Assembly (NCBI GenBank): GCA_963752815.1
Contig: CAVVZI010000015.1
Coordinates: 496,001 to 560,000 of the forward strand
Direction of reading: 5' to 3'
From: Sva-07 sp963752815
GTDB lineage: Bacteria > Actinomycetota > Acidimicrobiia > Acidimicrobiales > Ilumatobacteraceae
Length of the DNA stretch: 64,000 bases
The notes under the pieces are model-generated. The model was given only the letters and a program-made list of their open reading frames with translations, did not search any database and was not told the DNA's origin. The translations under genes were made by a program, and so were the position numbers. How positions within the stretch are numbered: the first letter of the stretch is position 1; each line of letters starts with the position of its first letter. Shown here piece after piece: positions 8,825 to 17,929 of the stretch.

Positions 8825-9236
8825 TCAGGTGTTCGGGCCCGAACGAGTGCGGCAACAGGTCGGCGATCGTCGACGTCAGCAATCGTCCGTCGATCGTCGT
8901 CGCGTGCACGGGCGCCGACGGCCGCGCGAACTCACGCAGTCGCTGCCGGCATCCACCGCACGGTGTGCCGGGCTCGGAACCGCCGGTCACGGTGACCACT
9001 TCGACGATGTCCCGTTCACCGGCCAACACCATCGCCGCGATCGCCCCGGCCTCGGCACACGTGCCCAGGGGAAACGAAGCGTTCTCGACGTTGCAGCCGG
9101 CGAACACGCGGCCTGACGCCGTGCGCACCGCGGCCCCGACCGGGTAGTGCGAATACGGCGAGTACGACCGCTCGAGGGCACCGACGGCCGCCTCGTAGAG
9201 TTCGTTCGCAGATGCGGGAAGGCGCTCGACGTGCAC
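8820..9236 (-). CDS. cdd: Cytidine deaminase
   Basis: The 138-residue zinc enzyme deaminates cytidine/deoxycytidine to uridine/deoxyuridine in pyrimidine salvage. Zinc and catalytic motifs are present: CNVENASFPLGTCAEAGAI holds the CxxE-type element with Glu of CAE, and PCGGCRQRLREF gives the two other zinc cysteines. SYSPYSHYPVGAA is the substrate-binding N-terminal motif. The start is GTG at 9236, with a TACGCT box at 9243-9248 ending 7 bases upstream, so the mRNA is probably leaderless. It follows the M14 peptidase gene by 21 bases. The stop codon lies inside the HspR operator of dnaK. Length matches the short tetrameric family. Confidence 0.94.
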   Translation of the reverse strand: MHVERLPASANELYEAAVGALERSYSPYSHYPVGAAVRTASGRVFAGCNVENASFPLGTCAEAGAIAAMVLAGERDIVEVVTVTGGSEPGTPCGGCRQRLREFARPSAPVHATTIDGRLLTSTIADLLPHSFGPEHLT

Positions 9237-9257
9237 GGCGAGAGCGTAGGCGCCAGG

Positions 9258-10964
9258 TCACTCGGCGCGGATCGTCCTCGAGTCCTGACCAGCTCGGTCA
9301 TGCTTCGCCGTCACGGTGAGGTCGGTGCCGCTCGGGCATCGCACGACCCACGACACGATCGCCCGATCGGGGGTGCCGTCGTGTCCCCGATTGAAGCGGG
9401 CGGCGGAGCCACCGTCGAGCTGGCCGATCGTCTGCCGAGGAGGCGCGCCGATGAATCGGATGTCGTCAGTTTCCGGGTCGCCCACGAGTTCGGCGACGAT
9501 CGGGCGCACCCGGTCGTTCTTCATCGCCCGCGCGGTCACGTGCGTCGGCAACCAGCCGGTGTTGGCGATCCCCACGGTGATCCGGAACGTCGCGTCGCCG
9601 AGCGACTCCACCGCGGTGTGCTTGATCTCGAGACACGGTGACGCGAGCGCCTGGAACACGGCGAACTCGGCGTGCGGCGCCACTTCGGCCCGGAGAAGGT
9701 GCGGGGAAGGGTTCGTCCACGTGTAGAGGTCGTTCCATCCGCCGAGTTCGACGGGACCGAGCTGGGGGTGGTCGAAGGGGTACCAGTCGACGTAGCCGAC
9801 GGTGTGGTGGTCGCTCGGTTCTCCATCGAGCCACCGGAGGACCGCGAGGGCCTCGGCAGTGGTCGGACCGGTGTACCAGAAGTGGGTCGACTGTTTGGTG
9901 CCGGTCGCGGCGTGGACGATGTCCCAGAACTCGGTCGTCCAGGCGTAGACGCCGAGGTGCTCGTAGGCCCAGTCGTCGGCGGCACCGCTCATCGTTTCCG
10001 TGGAGTCCCAGGTGAAGTCCTCGTAGACGGAGTGCGCCGGGTATCCGGTCAGCGCGCTCCCGCGTTCGGCGAGTTGGCGATATGCCCACACGTCCATCGG
10101 GGGCAGCGTCGAGTCGGCGGCGATCGATGACGGCCGCAACAGCACCCCACCACTCGTGTGGAACGCGTTGTAGCCGCAGATGTTCGGCCGGGCGACGATG
10201 GCGCGGACGAGCGCGTCGATCTCCGGTTCGGACAGCGGGTGATCGCCCGATCCGCGGACGTTGGTCCCCCACCCGGCTGGAAAGTTCCGGTTCATGTCGA
10301 GGCCCTCGGGGGGCGCGGGCGTCGGGACGGTGAACCCGTCGTAGTGCTCGATGTGTCCCTCGCTGAGCATCCGATAGCGGATCGTTCCGGCTGGGACCGC
10401 TCCGTCGGGCGGGACGGCGACGAGGAGACGCGGCTCGTCGGGATGCGGCATCCACGCGCCGGTCGGGTCGGGGACGCGCATCTGCAGGATCCGGCCGTCG
10501 CCGTCGATGTCCTCGATCGACAGACCGGGCCACCGGCGACCATCCCGGTACGGCCAGGGACGCACACTCGAGCGCCGGATTCGCGGCGTGTCGGACAGCA
10601 CCCACTCGGCACCGTCGGGGTTGACACGCGGAACGACGTAGAAGGTTCGGCTGCGCAGAGCGCGGGTGACCTGTTCGTCGCCGGCGACGTAGCCGTCGAT
10701 CAGATGTTGGAGGACGTGACACGCGGCGACCGTGGCGGTGAGCTCTTCGGCGTGGATGCTGGCGTCGATCCAGTGCGCCGGCTTGGTGTCGTGTGACCCG
10801 TGGGTGGTGTCGGTGACGGTGACGAGTAGGAGGTCGCGCCCTTCGTAGGACCGTCCATACGTTTCCAATGCGACGAGGTCCGGGTGTTCGGCGACGAGTT
10901 GGTGCAGCCATGCCGACAGCTCGTCGTACTTCAGGAAGCGGTCGAAGTCGTACGTGATTGCCAC
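9258..10964 (-). CDS. M14-family zinc carboxypeptidase
   Basis: The 568-residue protein has a carboxypeptidase A-type domain in its N-terminal two thirds. Zinc ligands are His and Glu of DASIHAEELTA (about residue 90) and the later His of YNAFHTSGGVLLRP; the catalytic Glu is in AWTTEFWDIV. The region VNPDGAEWVL is the usual substrate-site segment. The last 130 residues form a beta-rich accessory domain of unknown role. There is no signal peptide, so it appears cytoplasmic, unusual for digestive-type M14 enzymes but seen in this bacterial subgroup. The GTG start at 10964 is preceded by TAGTGT (10971-10976, minus strand) ending 7 bases upstream. It is divergent from gpmA with only 36 bases between. 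Confidence 0.85.
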   Translation of the reverse strand: MAITYDFDRFLKYDELSAWLHQLVAEHPDLVALETYGRSYEGRDLLLVTVTDTTHGSHDTKPAHWIDASIHAEELTATVAACHVLQHLIDGYVAGDEQVTRALRSRTFYVVPRVNPDGAEWVLSDTPRIRRSSVRPWPYRDGRRWPGLSIEDIDGDGRILQMRVPDPTGAWMPHPDEPRLLVAVPPDGAVPAGTIRYRMLSEGHIEHYDGFTVPTPAPPEGLDMNRNFPAGWGTNVRGSGDHPLSEPEIDALVRAIVARPNICGYNAFHTSGGVLLRPSSIAADSTLPPMDVWAYRQLAERGSALTGYPAHSVYEDFTWDSTETMSGAADDWAYEHLGVYAWTTEFWDIVHAATGTKQSTHFWYTGPTTAEALAVLRWLDGEPSDHHTVGYVDWYPFDHPQLGPVELGGWNDLYTWTNPSPHLLRAEVAPHAEFAVFQALASPCLEIKHTAVESLGDATFRITVGIANTGWLPTHVTARAMKNDRVRPIVAELVGDPETDDIRFIGAPPRQTIGQLDGGSAARFNRGHDGTPDRAIVSWVVRCPSGTDLTVTAKHDRAGQDSRTIRAE

Positions 10965-11000
10965 GGCCGAACACTAGAGCGCCGATCTAGCATCGCTCCG
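10965..11000. promoter_or_regulatory. Compact divergent promoter for two leaderless genes (M14 peptidase and gpmA)
   Basis: This 36-base gap carries TAGTGT on the minus strand (10971-10976) ending 7 bases before the peptidase GTG, and TAGCAT on the plus strand (10988-10993) ending 8 bases before the gpmA ATG. Neither gene has room for a Shine-Dalgarno leader. The two promoters overlap physically, so the genes may compete for polymerase. Confidence 0.55.
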
Positions 11001-11750
11001 ATGACTGGAACGCTCGTGATCCTCCGCCACGGCCAATCGGTGTGGAACCTCGCCAACCTGTTCACCGGGTGGCACGACGTCGAGTTGACCGAGCAGGGGA
11101 TCGCCGAGGCATCGGCGGCGGGACGCACGATGCGTGACGAAGGGCTGCGCTTCGACACGTCGCACACCTCGTTGCAGACACGCGCGGTGGAGACCCAGCA
11201 ATACGCGCTCGCCGAGATGGAGCAGTCGTGGCTCCCGGTGGCGCGGTCGTGGCGACTGAACGAGCGTCACTACGGAGCACTCCAGGGACTCGACAAGAAG
11301 GAGACGACGGCGAAGTACGGGGCCGAACAGGTGCACGCGTGGCGGCGCGGGTACGACACGCCGCCGCCGCCCGTCACGATCGACAGCGCCGAACATCCGA
11401 TCAACGACCCGAGGTATCGGAACCTGCCGCCCGACGTGCTGCCGGGGTCGGAATGCTTGAAAGACGTCGTCGAGCGGGTCCTGCCGTACTGGTTCGACCA
11501 GGTCGCGCCCCAGCTCATGGCCGGCGCAACCGTGCTGATCACCGCGCACGGCAACTCGTTGCGGGCGCTGCTGAAGCACCTCGAAGGGGTCAGCGACGAC
11601 GACATCGCCGACGTGAACATCCCCACCGGCGCGCCGCGTCAGTATCGATTCGACGAGCGGCTCACGGTGACCTCGGCCGGCTACCTCGGCGACGCCGATG
11701 CAGTCGCCGCGGCCGCCGAAGCCGTAGCCCGTCAAGCCGGCACGGCCTGA
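11001..11750 (+). CDS. gpmA: 2,3-bisphosphoglycerate-dependent phosphoglycerate mutase
   Basis: The 249-residue glycolytic enzyme interconverts 3- and 2-phosphoglycerate through a phosphohistidine. LVILRHGQSVWN carries the RHG catalytic His at residue 10. NERHYGALQGLDKKETTAKYG is the dPGM signature with the acid/base Glu, and ITAHGNSLRALLKHLEG holds the second catalytic His. Length equals the usual dPGM. The ATG at 11001 is set by the N-terminal MTGTLVILRHG match, and by a TAGCAT box 8 bases upstream. It is followed by a 600-base intergenic repeat region rather than an operon partner. Confidence 0.95.
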   Translation: MTGTLVILRHGQSVWNLANLFTGWHDVELTEQGIAEASAAGRTMRDEGLRFDTSHTSLQTRAVETQQYALAEMEQSWLPVARSWRLNERHYGALQGLDKKETTAKYGAEQVHAWRRGYDTPPPPVTIDSAEHPINDPRYRNLPPDVLPGSECLKDVVERVLPYWFDQVAPQLMAGATVLITAHGNSLRALLKHLEGVSDDDIADVNIPTGAPRQYRFDERLTVTSAGYLGDADAVAAAAEAVARQAGTA

Positions 11751-11872
11751 ACCCCGTCGCCGGACGGGACCGCCTCCGCCCGGAGTGCCCGCCCGCACGA
11801 GCGCACGCAGCGGACGGCGACGTTTCGCCGCGCACCTGCCCGGCGTCGTCCCCGCTCTCGCGCTCGCGTCCC

Positions 11873-12261
11873 GAATCGTCTCGCGGTGGAGCGGGCCGTG
11901 GGGTCGCAGGCCGCCGTCACGAATCGTCTCGCGGAGCCCGCGTGGTCACCGGCGCCGCCCGTCACGAATCGTCTCGCGGTAGGCGGGGGCGGGTCGCCGG
12001 GCGACTGTCACGAATCGTCTCGCGGCGCCGGCGTCACTCGCCGTCACGAATCGTCTCAGGCGCGATCGCCGACCGAACCAACCCCCCACGCACTCTCGAC
12101 AACTCCAACCCCCGACACGCCACAGCCAAGTGAGACGATTCGGGACGGGCGGGCGGGGCATCGAAGGGCCTCGAACACCCGGTGACGCCGCACCTCGCCG
12201 GGCGCTCGACACGCAACCGCCGACACCCCCACAGTCTCGTGAGACGATTCGGGACGGGCGG
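11873..12261. repeat. Seven-copy array of GAATCGTCTC repeats in a 609-base intergenic region
   Basis: The gap from 11751 to 12359 holds no convincing gene. The core GAATCGTCTC occurs five times on the plus strand (11873, 11921, 11966, 12012, 12048). The first four are followed by GCGG, and copies 2-5 are preceded by GTCAC. The core occurs twice on the minus strand (12132-12141, 12241-12250), each inside the identical 23-base segments 12130-12152 and 12239-12261. Spacing of the direct copies is 48, 45, 46 and 36 bases. The inverted copies could pair with the direct ones. Operators, a processed RNA or a repetitive extragenic element are all possible. Confidence 0.75.
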
Positions 12262-12359
12262 ATCGAGGCACGACTGTCTCGCACATGGGTGTCCGCCGCA
12301 ACGCGCCGCGACCCGATGAGGACCTTCGCACTGTCGCACCCCTCGCGTACGTTCATCGC

Positions 12360-12933
12360 ATGGTTGTGGACTTCGCGATCAGCACTGCGCAGCCCGCTCC
12401 GGTCGGGCGCGTCGCTGTTGGCGGTGAGCGGGCACGGCTGCCCGTCAATCCGATCTATCTGCGTCCACAGTGGGGCGCCGTCATTGCGGAATGGGCGTGT
12501 CCGGTCTGCGGGACCTCGTGCGACCGCACGTACCGCTCGGGTCGTGCCCGTGTGTACTGCACCAACGCCTGCCGCCAGCGCGCCTACCGGCTGCGTCGTC
12601 GAACGGTCGGGGCGGCAGCTCGACGTCAGCGCGGCCGCACCCGCACCCGCACCGGTCCGCGCCCGCACACGAGACCGCCTGCACGCCCTCCGCTCCGACG
12701 GCGATCTCGTGGCCGGCCGCCGCGACTCCACTGGCCGCCAGGTCACCGCTTGCGGGGCGTTCGCACGCTCCACGCGGGATCGCCCGTCGCTGGCCTGGCA
12801 CACGGATTTCATCGCCGGCGGCCCGTCGTCCTGCCGAACGTGTGCCGCGGTGCTGCACGTCGAACCGATCCCCGTGTCGACCATGCTCGAGCGGGCACTG
12901 CGGTACGCCGCGGACCGCCGCAACGTCCACTGA
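12360..12933 (+). pseudogene. Small zinc-finger protein split by a +1 frameshift
   Basis: Two halves of one likely protein lie in different frames. The first frame, from ATG 12360, encodes a Cys-rich module (CPVCGTSCDRTY, then RARVYCTNACRQRAYRLRRR), a CxxC-x(n)-CxxxC treble-clef-like finger. From about 12610 the coherent sequence continues one base later (VRARTRDRLHALRSDGDLVA, then GRRDSTGRQVTACGAF and GPSSCRTCAAVLHV), with a second Cys pair, and stops at 12933. One extra base between about 12590 and 12650 explains the break. The unshifted frame instead stays open into the next gene. TACGTT at 12348-12353 ends 7 bases before the ATG, predicting a leaderless mRNA. Function unknown; nucleic-acid binding is a guess from the basic finger. 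Confidence 0.6.
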
Positions 12934-12968
12934 ACATGCGCCCTGCTCAGCGCGCCTACAGTGCTCGC

Positions 12969-13394
12969 ATGGCGAGCAACAAGCAGCACCTGGAAACCCT
13001 TCGCAGCGTGGCGCTGTTCAGCGCTTGCAGCAACAAGGAACTGGAAAAGGTCGCCCACGCGGCCGACGAGATCAAGATGACCGCCGGCACCCTGATCGTC
13101 GACCAGGGCCAGACCGGACGTGAGGCGTTCGTCATCGTCGACGGCGAAGTCTCGGTGAAGCGCAACAACCGCAAGATCGCCACGCTCGGCTCGGGCGCAG
13201 TGGTCGGCGAGTTGTCCCTGCTCGACCATGGTCCCCGGACCGCCACCGCGATCTGCGACACCGATTGCACGCTGCTGGTCATCGACCAGCGCCGCTTCCT
13301 CGGCGTCATCGACGACGTTCCGGCGATCTCGCACAAGTTGCTCGCCCGCCTGGCCAGCAAGATCCGCGAACTCGATCGGCAGTACTACGGCTGA
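12969..13394 (+). CDS. Stand-alone cyclic-nucleotide-binding-domain protein
   Basis: The 141-residue protein is one cNMP-binding beta-barrel. LFSACSNKELEKVAHAADEI is the opening helix; GTLIVDQGQTGREAFVIVDG, then EVSVKRNNRKIATLGSG, form the beta roll; GAVVGELSLLDHGPRTATAI is the phosphate-binding cassette with Glu and Arg in the expected places. There is no DNA-binding helix-turn-helix and no effector domain, so it is not a full CRP. It probably works as a signalling adaptor. The ATG at 12969 has TACAGT at 12957-12962 ending 7 bases upstream, supporting an independent leaderless transcript although the upstream frame runs into it without a stop. Confidence 0.88.
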   Translation: MASNKQHLETLRSVALFSACSNKELEKVAHAADEIKMTAGTLIVDQGQTGREAFVIVDGEVSVKRNNRKIATLGSGAVVGELSLLDHGPRTATAICDTDCTLLVIDQRRFLGVIDDVPAISHKLLARLASKIRELDRQYYG

Positions 13395-13433
13395 TCGCGG
13401 TCCGGTGCCTTTGGCGGCCGCCGGGACCACCGC

Positions 13434-14180
13434 ATGAACTTCGGGCCGCTGCCCGACGACTGGCCCGACCAGCGCGACACCCTGCACTTCCTCGCCGCGC
13501 ACGTGCTCGGCCAGGCCCGCCAGCGACACGACGGGATGTTCGACCTGGTCCCGAGCCCGGGCGGGTTCGCTACACCCTCCGTCGGGCCGGACCGCGAACG
13601 CGTTCGCCTCGTCGGCGGATCGATGCTCGTCGAACGCGTGGCGGGCGAGACGCTTCGGGATGCGACCGCCACGACGACGGTGGCACAGATCGCCGGGAGC
13701 AGCCTTGCCGAGCTGTGCCAACAGGTCGGATTCGAGCCGCGTCCGGACTTCCAAGTGGGCAACGACACGCCCCCGTTCCGCGACCCCGACGCGCCGATCC
13801 AACTCGACGGGCAGGCGACATCGATCCTCGGCGAGTGGTACCTGCTCGGCCAGCGATCGATCGACGAGGTCGTCGCCTCGCTGCCACATGCCGAGGCGAC
13901 GGTCGGTCGACTCTGGCCGGAGCATTTCGACTACGGCCTCGATCTCGATGCCGCACCCGGCGTGCGCTGCAATCTCGGCGCGGCCGGCGGTGACGGTTTC
14001 CACGGCGAGCCGTACCTCTACGTCGGACCCCACGGCCCGGAGCGACCAGGCGCCACCGACTACTGGAACGCTCCGTTCGGCGCCGTGATCGGCTTCGATG
14101 AGATCGACGCCGCGGACGACCCGATCCGCACGGCCGTCGAGTTCCTGATGGCCGGAATCTTCCTGCTCCGTTCCGCCTGA
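13434..14180 (+). CDS. Conserved hypothetical protein
   Basis: The 248-residue soluble protein has no signal peptide or membrane helix. It begins MNFGPLPDDWPDQRDTLHFL and contains many acidic and aromatic residues (LWPEHFDYGLDL, GEPYLYVGPHGPE, TDYWNAPFGAVIGF). The pattern recalls actinobacterial proteins of unknown function with a maleylpyruvate-isomerase-like or DinB-like start, but no metal-site motif can be confirmed. It begins 40 bases after the cyclic-nucleotide-binding gene on the same strand and may share its transcript. Codon use is the same as its neighbours. I do not recognise the function. Confidence 0.7.
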   Translation: MNFGPLPDDWPDQRDTLHFLAAHVLGQARQRHDGMFDLVPSPGGFATPSVGPDRERVRLVGGSMLVERVAGETLRDATATTTVAQIAGSSLAELCQQVGFEPRPDFQVGNDTPPFRDPDAPIQLDGQATSILGEWYLLGQRSIDEVVASLPHAEATVGRLWPEHFDYGLDLDAAPGVRCNLGAAGGDGFHGEPYLYVGPHGPERPGATDYWNAPFGAVIGFDEIDAADDPIRTAVEFLMAGIFLLRSA

Positions 14181-14251
14181 ACGGCAACGGCTGGAAATGC
14201 CAGATCCGGAAATGAGGGCGGCAACGCTCAGGCACTAGCGTGACGCCTGCC

Positions 14252-16520
14252 ATGAGCGCCCACGACGACTCCCACGCCGACGACGCGACCGACGACGCCC
14301 CGAAGCGCGTCAAACCGCACCAGATCGCCATCGCCCTCGGGATCGGAGTCGGTCTCTTCACGCTCGTGTCCGGCGTGTTGCCGCAGATCACGAAGTGGGA
14401 GAACCACAACGAAGTGCACCGCGAGGTGTTCATCGACATTCCGGGTCCGTTGCAACTCGCGTTCTACACCGTGATCCCGGTGATGATCATCTGGGGCGGC
14501 TTCATGTTCGCCAACCGGATGAAGAACTGGGAGCGCGGCGCACCGTCGAAGCGGCGCACGACCACCAAGAACGCCGCCCAGCGCCTCAAGGACTTCCGCG
14601 CCGGCGCCTACATGCAGACCCTCCTGCGCGATTCCGCCGCGGGCCTCATGCACTCGATGATCTACTTCGGGTTCCTCGTCCTTCTCGCCGTCACCACGGT
14701 GCTCGAGGTCGATCACCAGATGCCCGAGGATCTCAAGTTCCTGCAGGGCGACGTCTACCGCGCGTACGCCTTCGTCGGCGACGCGGCCGGGCTCGTGTTC
14801 CTCGGCGGCATCGTGTGGGCGATCCTGCGCCGCTACGTGCAGCGCCCGTACCGCATCCGGATCAAGTCGAAGCCCGAACACGTCGTCATCCTCGGCACGT
14901 TCTTCGCCATCGGCGTGAGCGGCTTTCTCGCCGAGATGTTCCGCATCGCCGTCCAGGGCCAGCCGAGCTACGAGAAGTGGAGCTTCGTCGGTTATCCGCT
15001 GTCGCAGCTCGTCGACGGTTGGTCGCCGTCCGACCTGCAGACGTGGCACCAGTGGATGTGGATCACGCACGTCGTGGCGTTCATCGTGTTCCTCGCCATC
15101 TTGCCGATCACGATGCTGCGCCACATCTTCACGTCGCCGCTGAACATGTACCTGAAGGACAAGGACCGGCCGAAGGGCGCGATGCGGCCGATGCCGAACC
15201 TCACCGAGACCGAGCTGGAGAGCTTCGGCGCCTCGGTCGTCGAGGACTTCACCTGGAAGCAGTTGCTCGACCTCGATGCCTGCACGATGTGCGGCCGCTG
15301 CACCAGCGTGTGCCCGGCCCACGCCACCGGCAAGGCCCTCGATCCCCGTGAGATCGTCCTCAAGTCGGGCGAGGTCATGGCCGCCACGGGCACCCCGGTC
15401 GTCAGCCCGCCGCTCGGCACCGTCCCGGAGATCACGGTCACCGCCAACTCACTGTTCGAGCGGATCACCGCCGAGGAACTCTGGGCCTGCACGACGTGCA
15501 AGGCGTGCGACGAGATCTGCCCGGTCAACATCGAGATCACCGACAAGATCTTCGACATGCGCCGCTACCTGTCGCTGATGGAGTCGAACTTCCCCGACCG
15601 AACTCGGCAACGCCTACCGGGCGATGGAGAACCAGGGCAACCCGTGGGGCATGAACCAGGGCGAGCGCGGCGACTGGGCCGACGGGTTCGACGGCGTCAC
15701 CATCGTCGATCCGGGCGAGACCCTGCAGTCCGAGTACCTCTACTGGGTCGGCTGCGCGGGTTCGTTCGACGACAAGAACAAGAAGGTCACCCAGGCGATG
15801 GCCCAGCTGCTGCGCCGGGCCGGCATCGACGTCGCCATCCTCGGCCCGTCGGAGATGTGCACCGGCGACTCGGCACGCCGCTCCGGCAACGAGTACCTGT
15901 TCCAGATGCTCGCCCAGCCCAACGTCGAGATGCTCAACGGCATGGGCGTGAAGAAGATCATCACGCAGTGCCCGCACTGCTTCAACACGCTGCTGAACGA
16001 GTACCCGCAGATCGGCGGCAACTACGAGGTGATCCACCACACGCAGCTGCTCGAGCAGTTGATCGACAGCGGCCAGCTCGACGTGAGCCAGGCCACGCTC
16101 GAAGAGCGCATCACGTACCACGACTCGTGCTACCTCGGTCGCCACAACGACGTGTACCTCGCCCCGCGCAAGGTCGTCGGCTCGATCAAGGGCATCGAGG
16201 TCGTCGAGATGCCACGCAACGGCACGAAGGGCATGTGCTGCGGCGCCGGTGGCGCCCGCATGTGGATGGAGGAGACCGTCGGCACCAAGGTCAACGACGA
16301 GCGCGCCGCCGAGGCGATCTCGACCGGAGCCAGCCGGGTCGCCACCGCCTGCCCGTTCTGCTACATCATGCTCGACGACGGCGTGAAGGGCGCCGGGATC
16401 GAGGAGGACCAGGTGCGCGTCGCCGACATCTCGATCCACCTCCTCGAGGCGATCGAGGCCGGCGAGGCGAAGTTCCACCGCCCCGACGCACCGCTCGCCG
16501 ACGTCGCCGCGCCCGACTGA
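14252..16520 (+). CDS. Membrane-bound Fe-S oxidoreductase (HdrD/GlpC-like), with a frameshift
   Basis: The first half has a membrane domain (about residues 25-320, five to six helices, resembling a nitrate-reductase gamma subunit). It is followed by two [4Fe-4S] motifs, CTMCGRCTSVCP and CTTCKACDEICP. The second half has two CCG domains, seen as CPHCFNTL and CCGAGGARMWMEE, typical of heterodisulfide-reductase D or glycerol-3-phosphate dehydrogenase C subunits. Such proteins pass electrons from flavoproteins (for example ETF) to menaquinone. The two halves are in different frames; one extra base near 15596 (after ESNFP, before TELGNAYRAMENQ) separates them. Both sides are strongly conserved, so a sequence error is more likely than decay. 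ATG 14252 is preferred to an upstream GTG at 14240. Confidence 0.85.
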
Positions 16521-16524
16521 CGCG

Positions 16525-17848
16525 TTACGCGCTCGCGTTGCCGCGAGCGATCGCCCGCAGGTCGAGCGCGCGATCGAGCACGTCGTCGGCCACGCCGTGG
16601 TCGCGAGCGACGTCGCGGAGCGACCGTCCGCTCGCCGCGGCCTCCTTCACGATCACGGTCGCGGCGTCGTAGCCGATCTCCGGGTTGAGCGCGGTCGCCG
16701 TCGCGAGCGTCAGCTCGGCCAGGGTGAGGCAACGCTCGACGTCGGCCTCGATGCCGGCCACGCACTTCGTCGCCAACGCGTCGGCCGCCGCCGTCAGCAG
16801 GTCGATCGAGCCGATCAGGTTGCGCGCCATCACCGGCACCATCACGTTGAGTTCGAAGTTGCCCTGCATGGCGGCGACGGTGATCGCCGTGTCGTTGCCG
16901 ATCACCTGGGCGCACACCTGCAGCGTGGCCTCGGGGATCACCGGGTTGACCTTGCCGGGCATGATCGACGAACCCTTCTGCAGCTCCGGCAGCACGATCT
17001 CGCCGAGGCCGGCACGTGGACCGCTCGACATCCAGCGCAGGTCGTTGCAGATCTTCGTCAGGGCGACCGCGGCCACCTTCAGCGCGCCCGACGTGGCGAC
17101 CATCGCGTCGCGCCCGGCCTGCGCCGCGAAATGATCGGCCGGAGCCGCGATCGAGGCGGCGACCGCGGGTGAGACCTTCTCGCCGAGCTTGCGCCGGACG
17201 AGCGCGGCGAAGGCGGGATGCGTGTTCAGCCCGTTGCCGACCGCGGTGCCACCGAGCGGGATCCGACCGAGTTCCGAGCAGCGTCGCCGCGACCTGGTTA
17301 CCCGCCGAGGCGACCTGCGCCGCGTAGCCGCCGAACTCCTGGCCGAGCGTCACGGGCACGGCGTCCATCAGATGCGTGCGGCCGGCCTTCACCACGTCGA
17401 CGAACTCGACGGCCTTCACGGACAACGCGTCGCTGAGCCGATCGAGCGCCGGTACGAGATCGTCGTGAGCGGCCTGCAGGGCGGCGAGGTGGACCGCCGA
17501 CGGGAACACGTCGTTCGAGCTCTGGCCGAAGTTGACGTGATCGTTGGGGTGGGCGCGCCCCTCGGTCAGCGCACTGATCACCTCGTTCGCGTTCATGTTC
17601 GACGACGTGCCCGACCCGGTCTGGAAGACGTCGATCGGGAACTCGGCGTCGTACTCCCCGGCGGCGATGGCGTCGCCCGCGACGACGATGTCGGCGGCGA
17701 GATCAGCGTCGATGAGACCGAGCTCGGCATTCGCCTCGGCGGCCGCCGACTTGATGCGGCCCAGCCAGTGAACGACACGCGCCGGGATCGGCTCGCCGGA
17801 GATGTGGAAGTTCTCGACCGCTTTGGTCGTCTCGGTACCCCAGAGCAT
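16525..17848 (-). CDS. fumC: Class II fumarate hydratase, with a frameshift
   Basis: The enzyme catalyses fumarate to L-malate in the TCA cycle. N-terminal half: VFQTGSGTSSNMNANEVI and HVNFGQSSNDVFPSAVHLAAL are superfamily signatures. C-terminal half: LGGTAVGNGLNTHPAF, then GSSIMPGKVNPVIPEA, the flexible SS-loop with catalytic Ser and the superfamily signature. One extra base near 17274 breaks the frame between LLG and the ELGRIPLGG segment. The frame-restored product is about 441 residues, near the family's 460. About ten to fifteen N-terminal residues before MLWGTETTKAVENF look missing; the proper start may lie upstream in another frame. The gene is divergent from the helicase at 17930 and convergent with the Fe-S oxidoreductase. 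Confidence 0.88.
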
Positions 17849-17929
17849 CCGGCCACTCTTCCACGGTCCGTGCACACGGTAAACGCGTCCTGTTCGTATC
17901 GTGGTCAGCTTCCCCGAGAAAGCACAGCC

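Noticed and set aside
11873..12060. CRISPR-like array
   Set aside because: The repeat is only 10-19 bases, spacing varies from 36 to 48, two copies are inverted and there are no cas genes nearby.
12285..13394. A single open frame joining the zinc finger to the cyclic-nucleotide-binding domain
   Set aside because: The frame is open by chance: its middle is arginine-rich nonsense while the coherent sequence is one base away, and the cyclic-nucleotide gene has its own TACAGT box 7 bases before its ATG.
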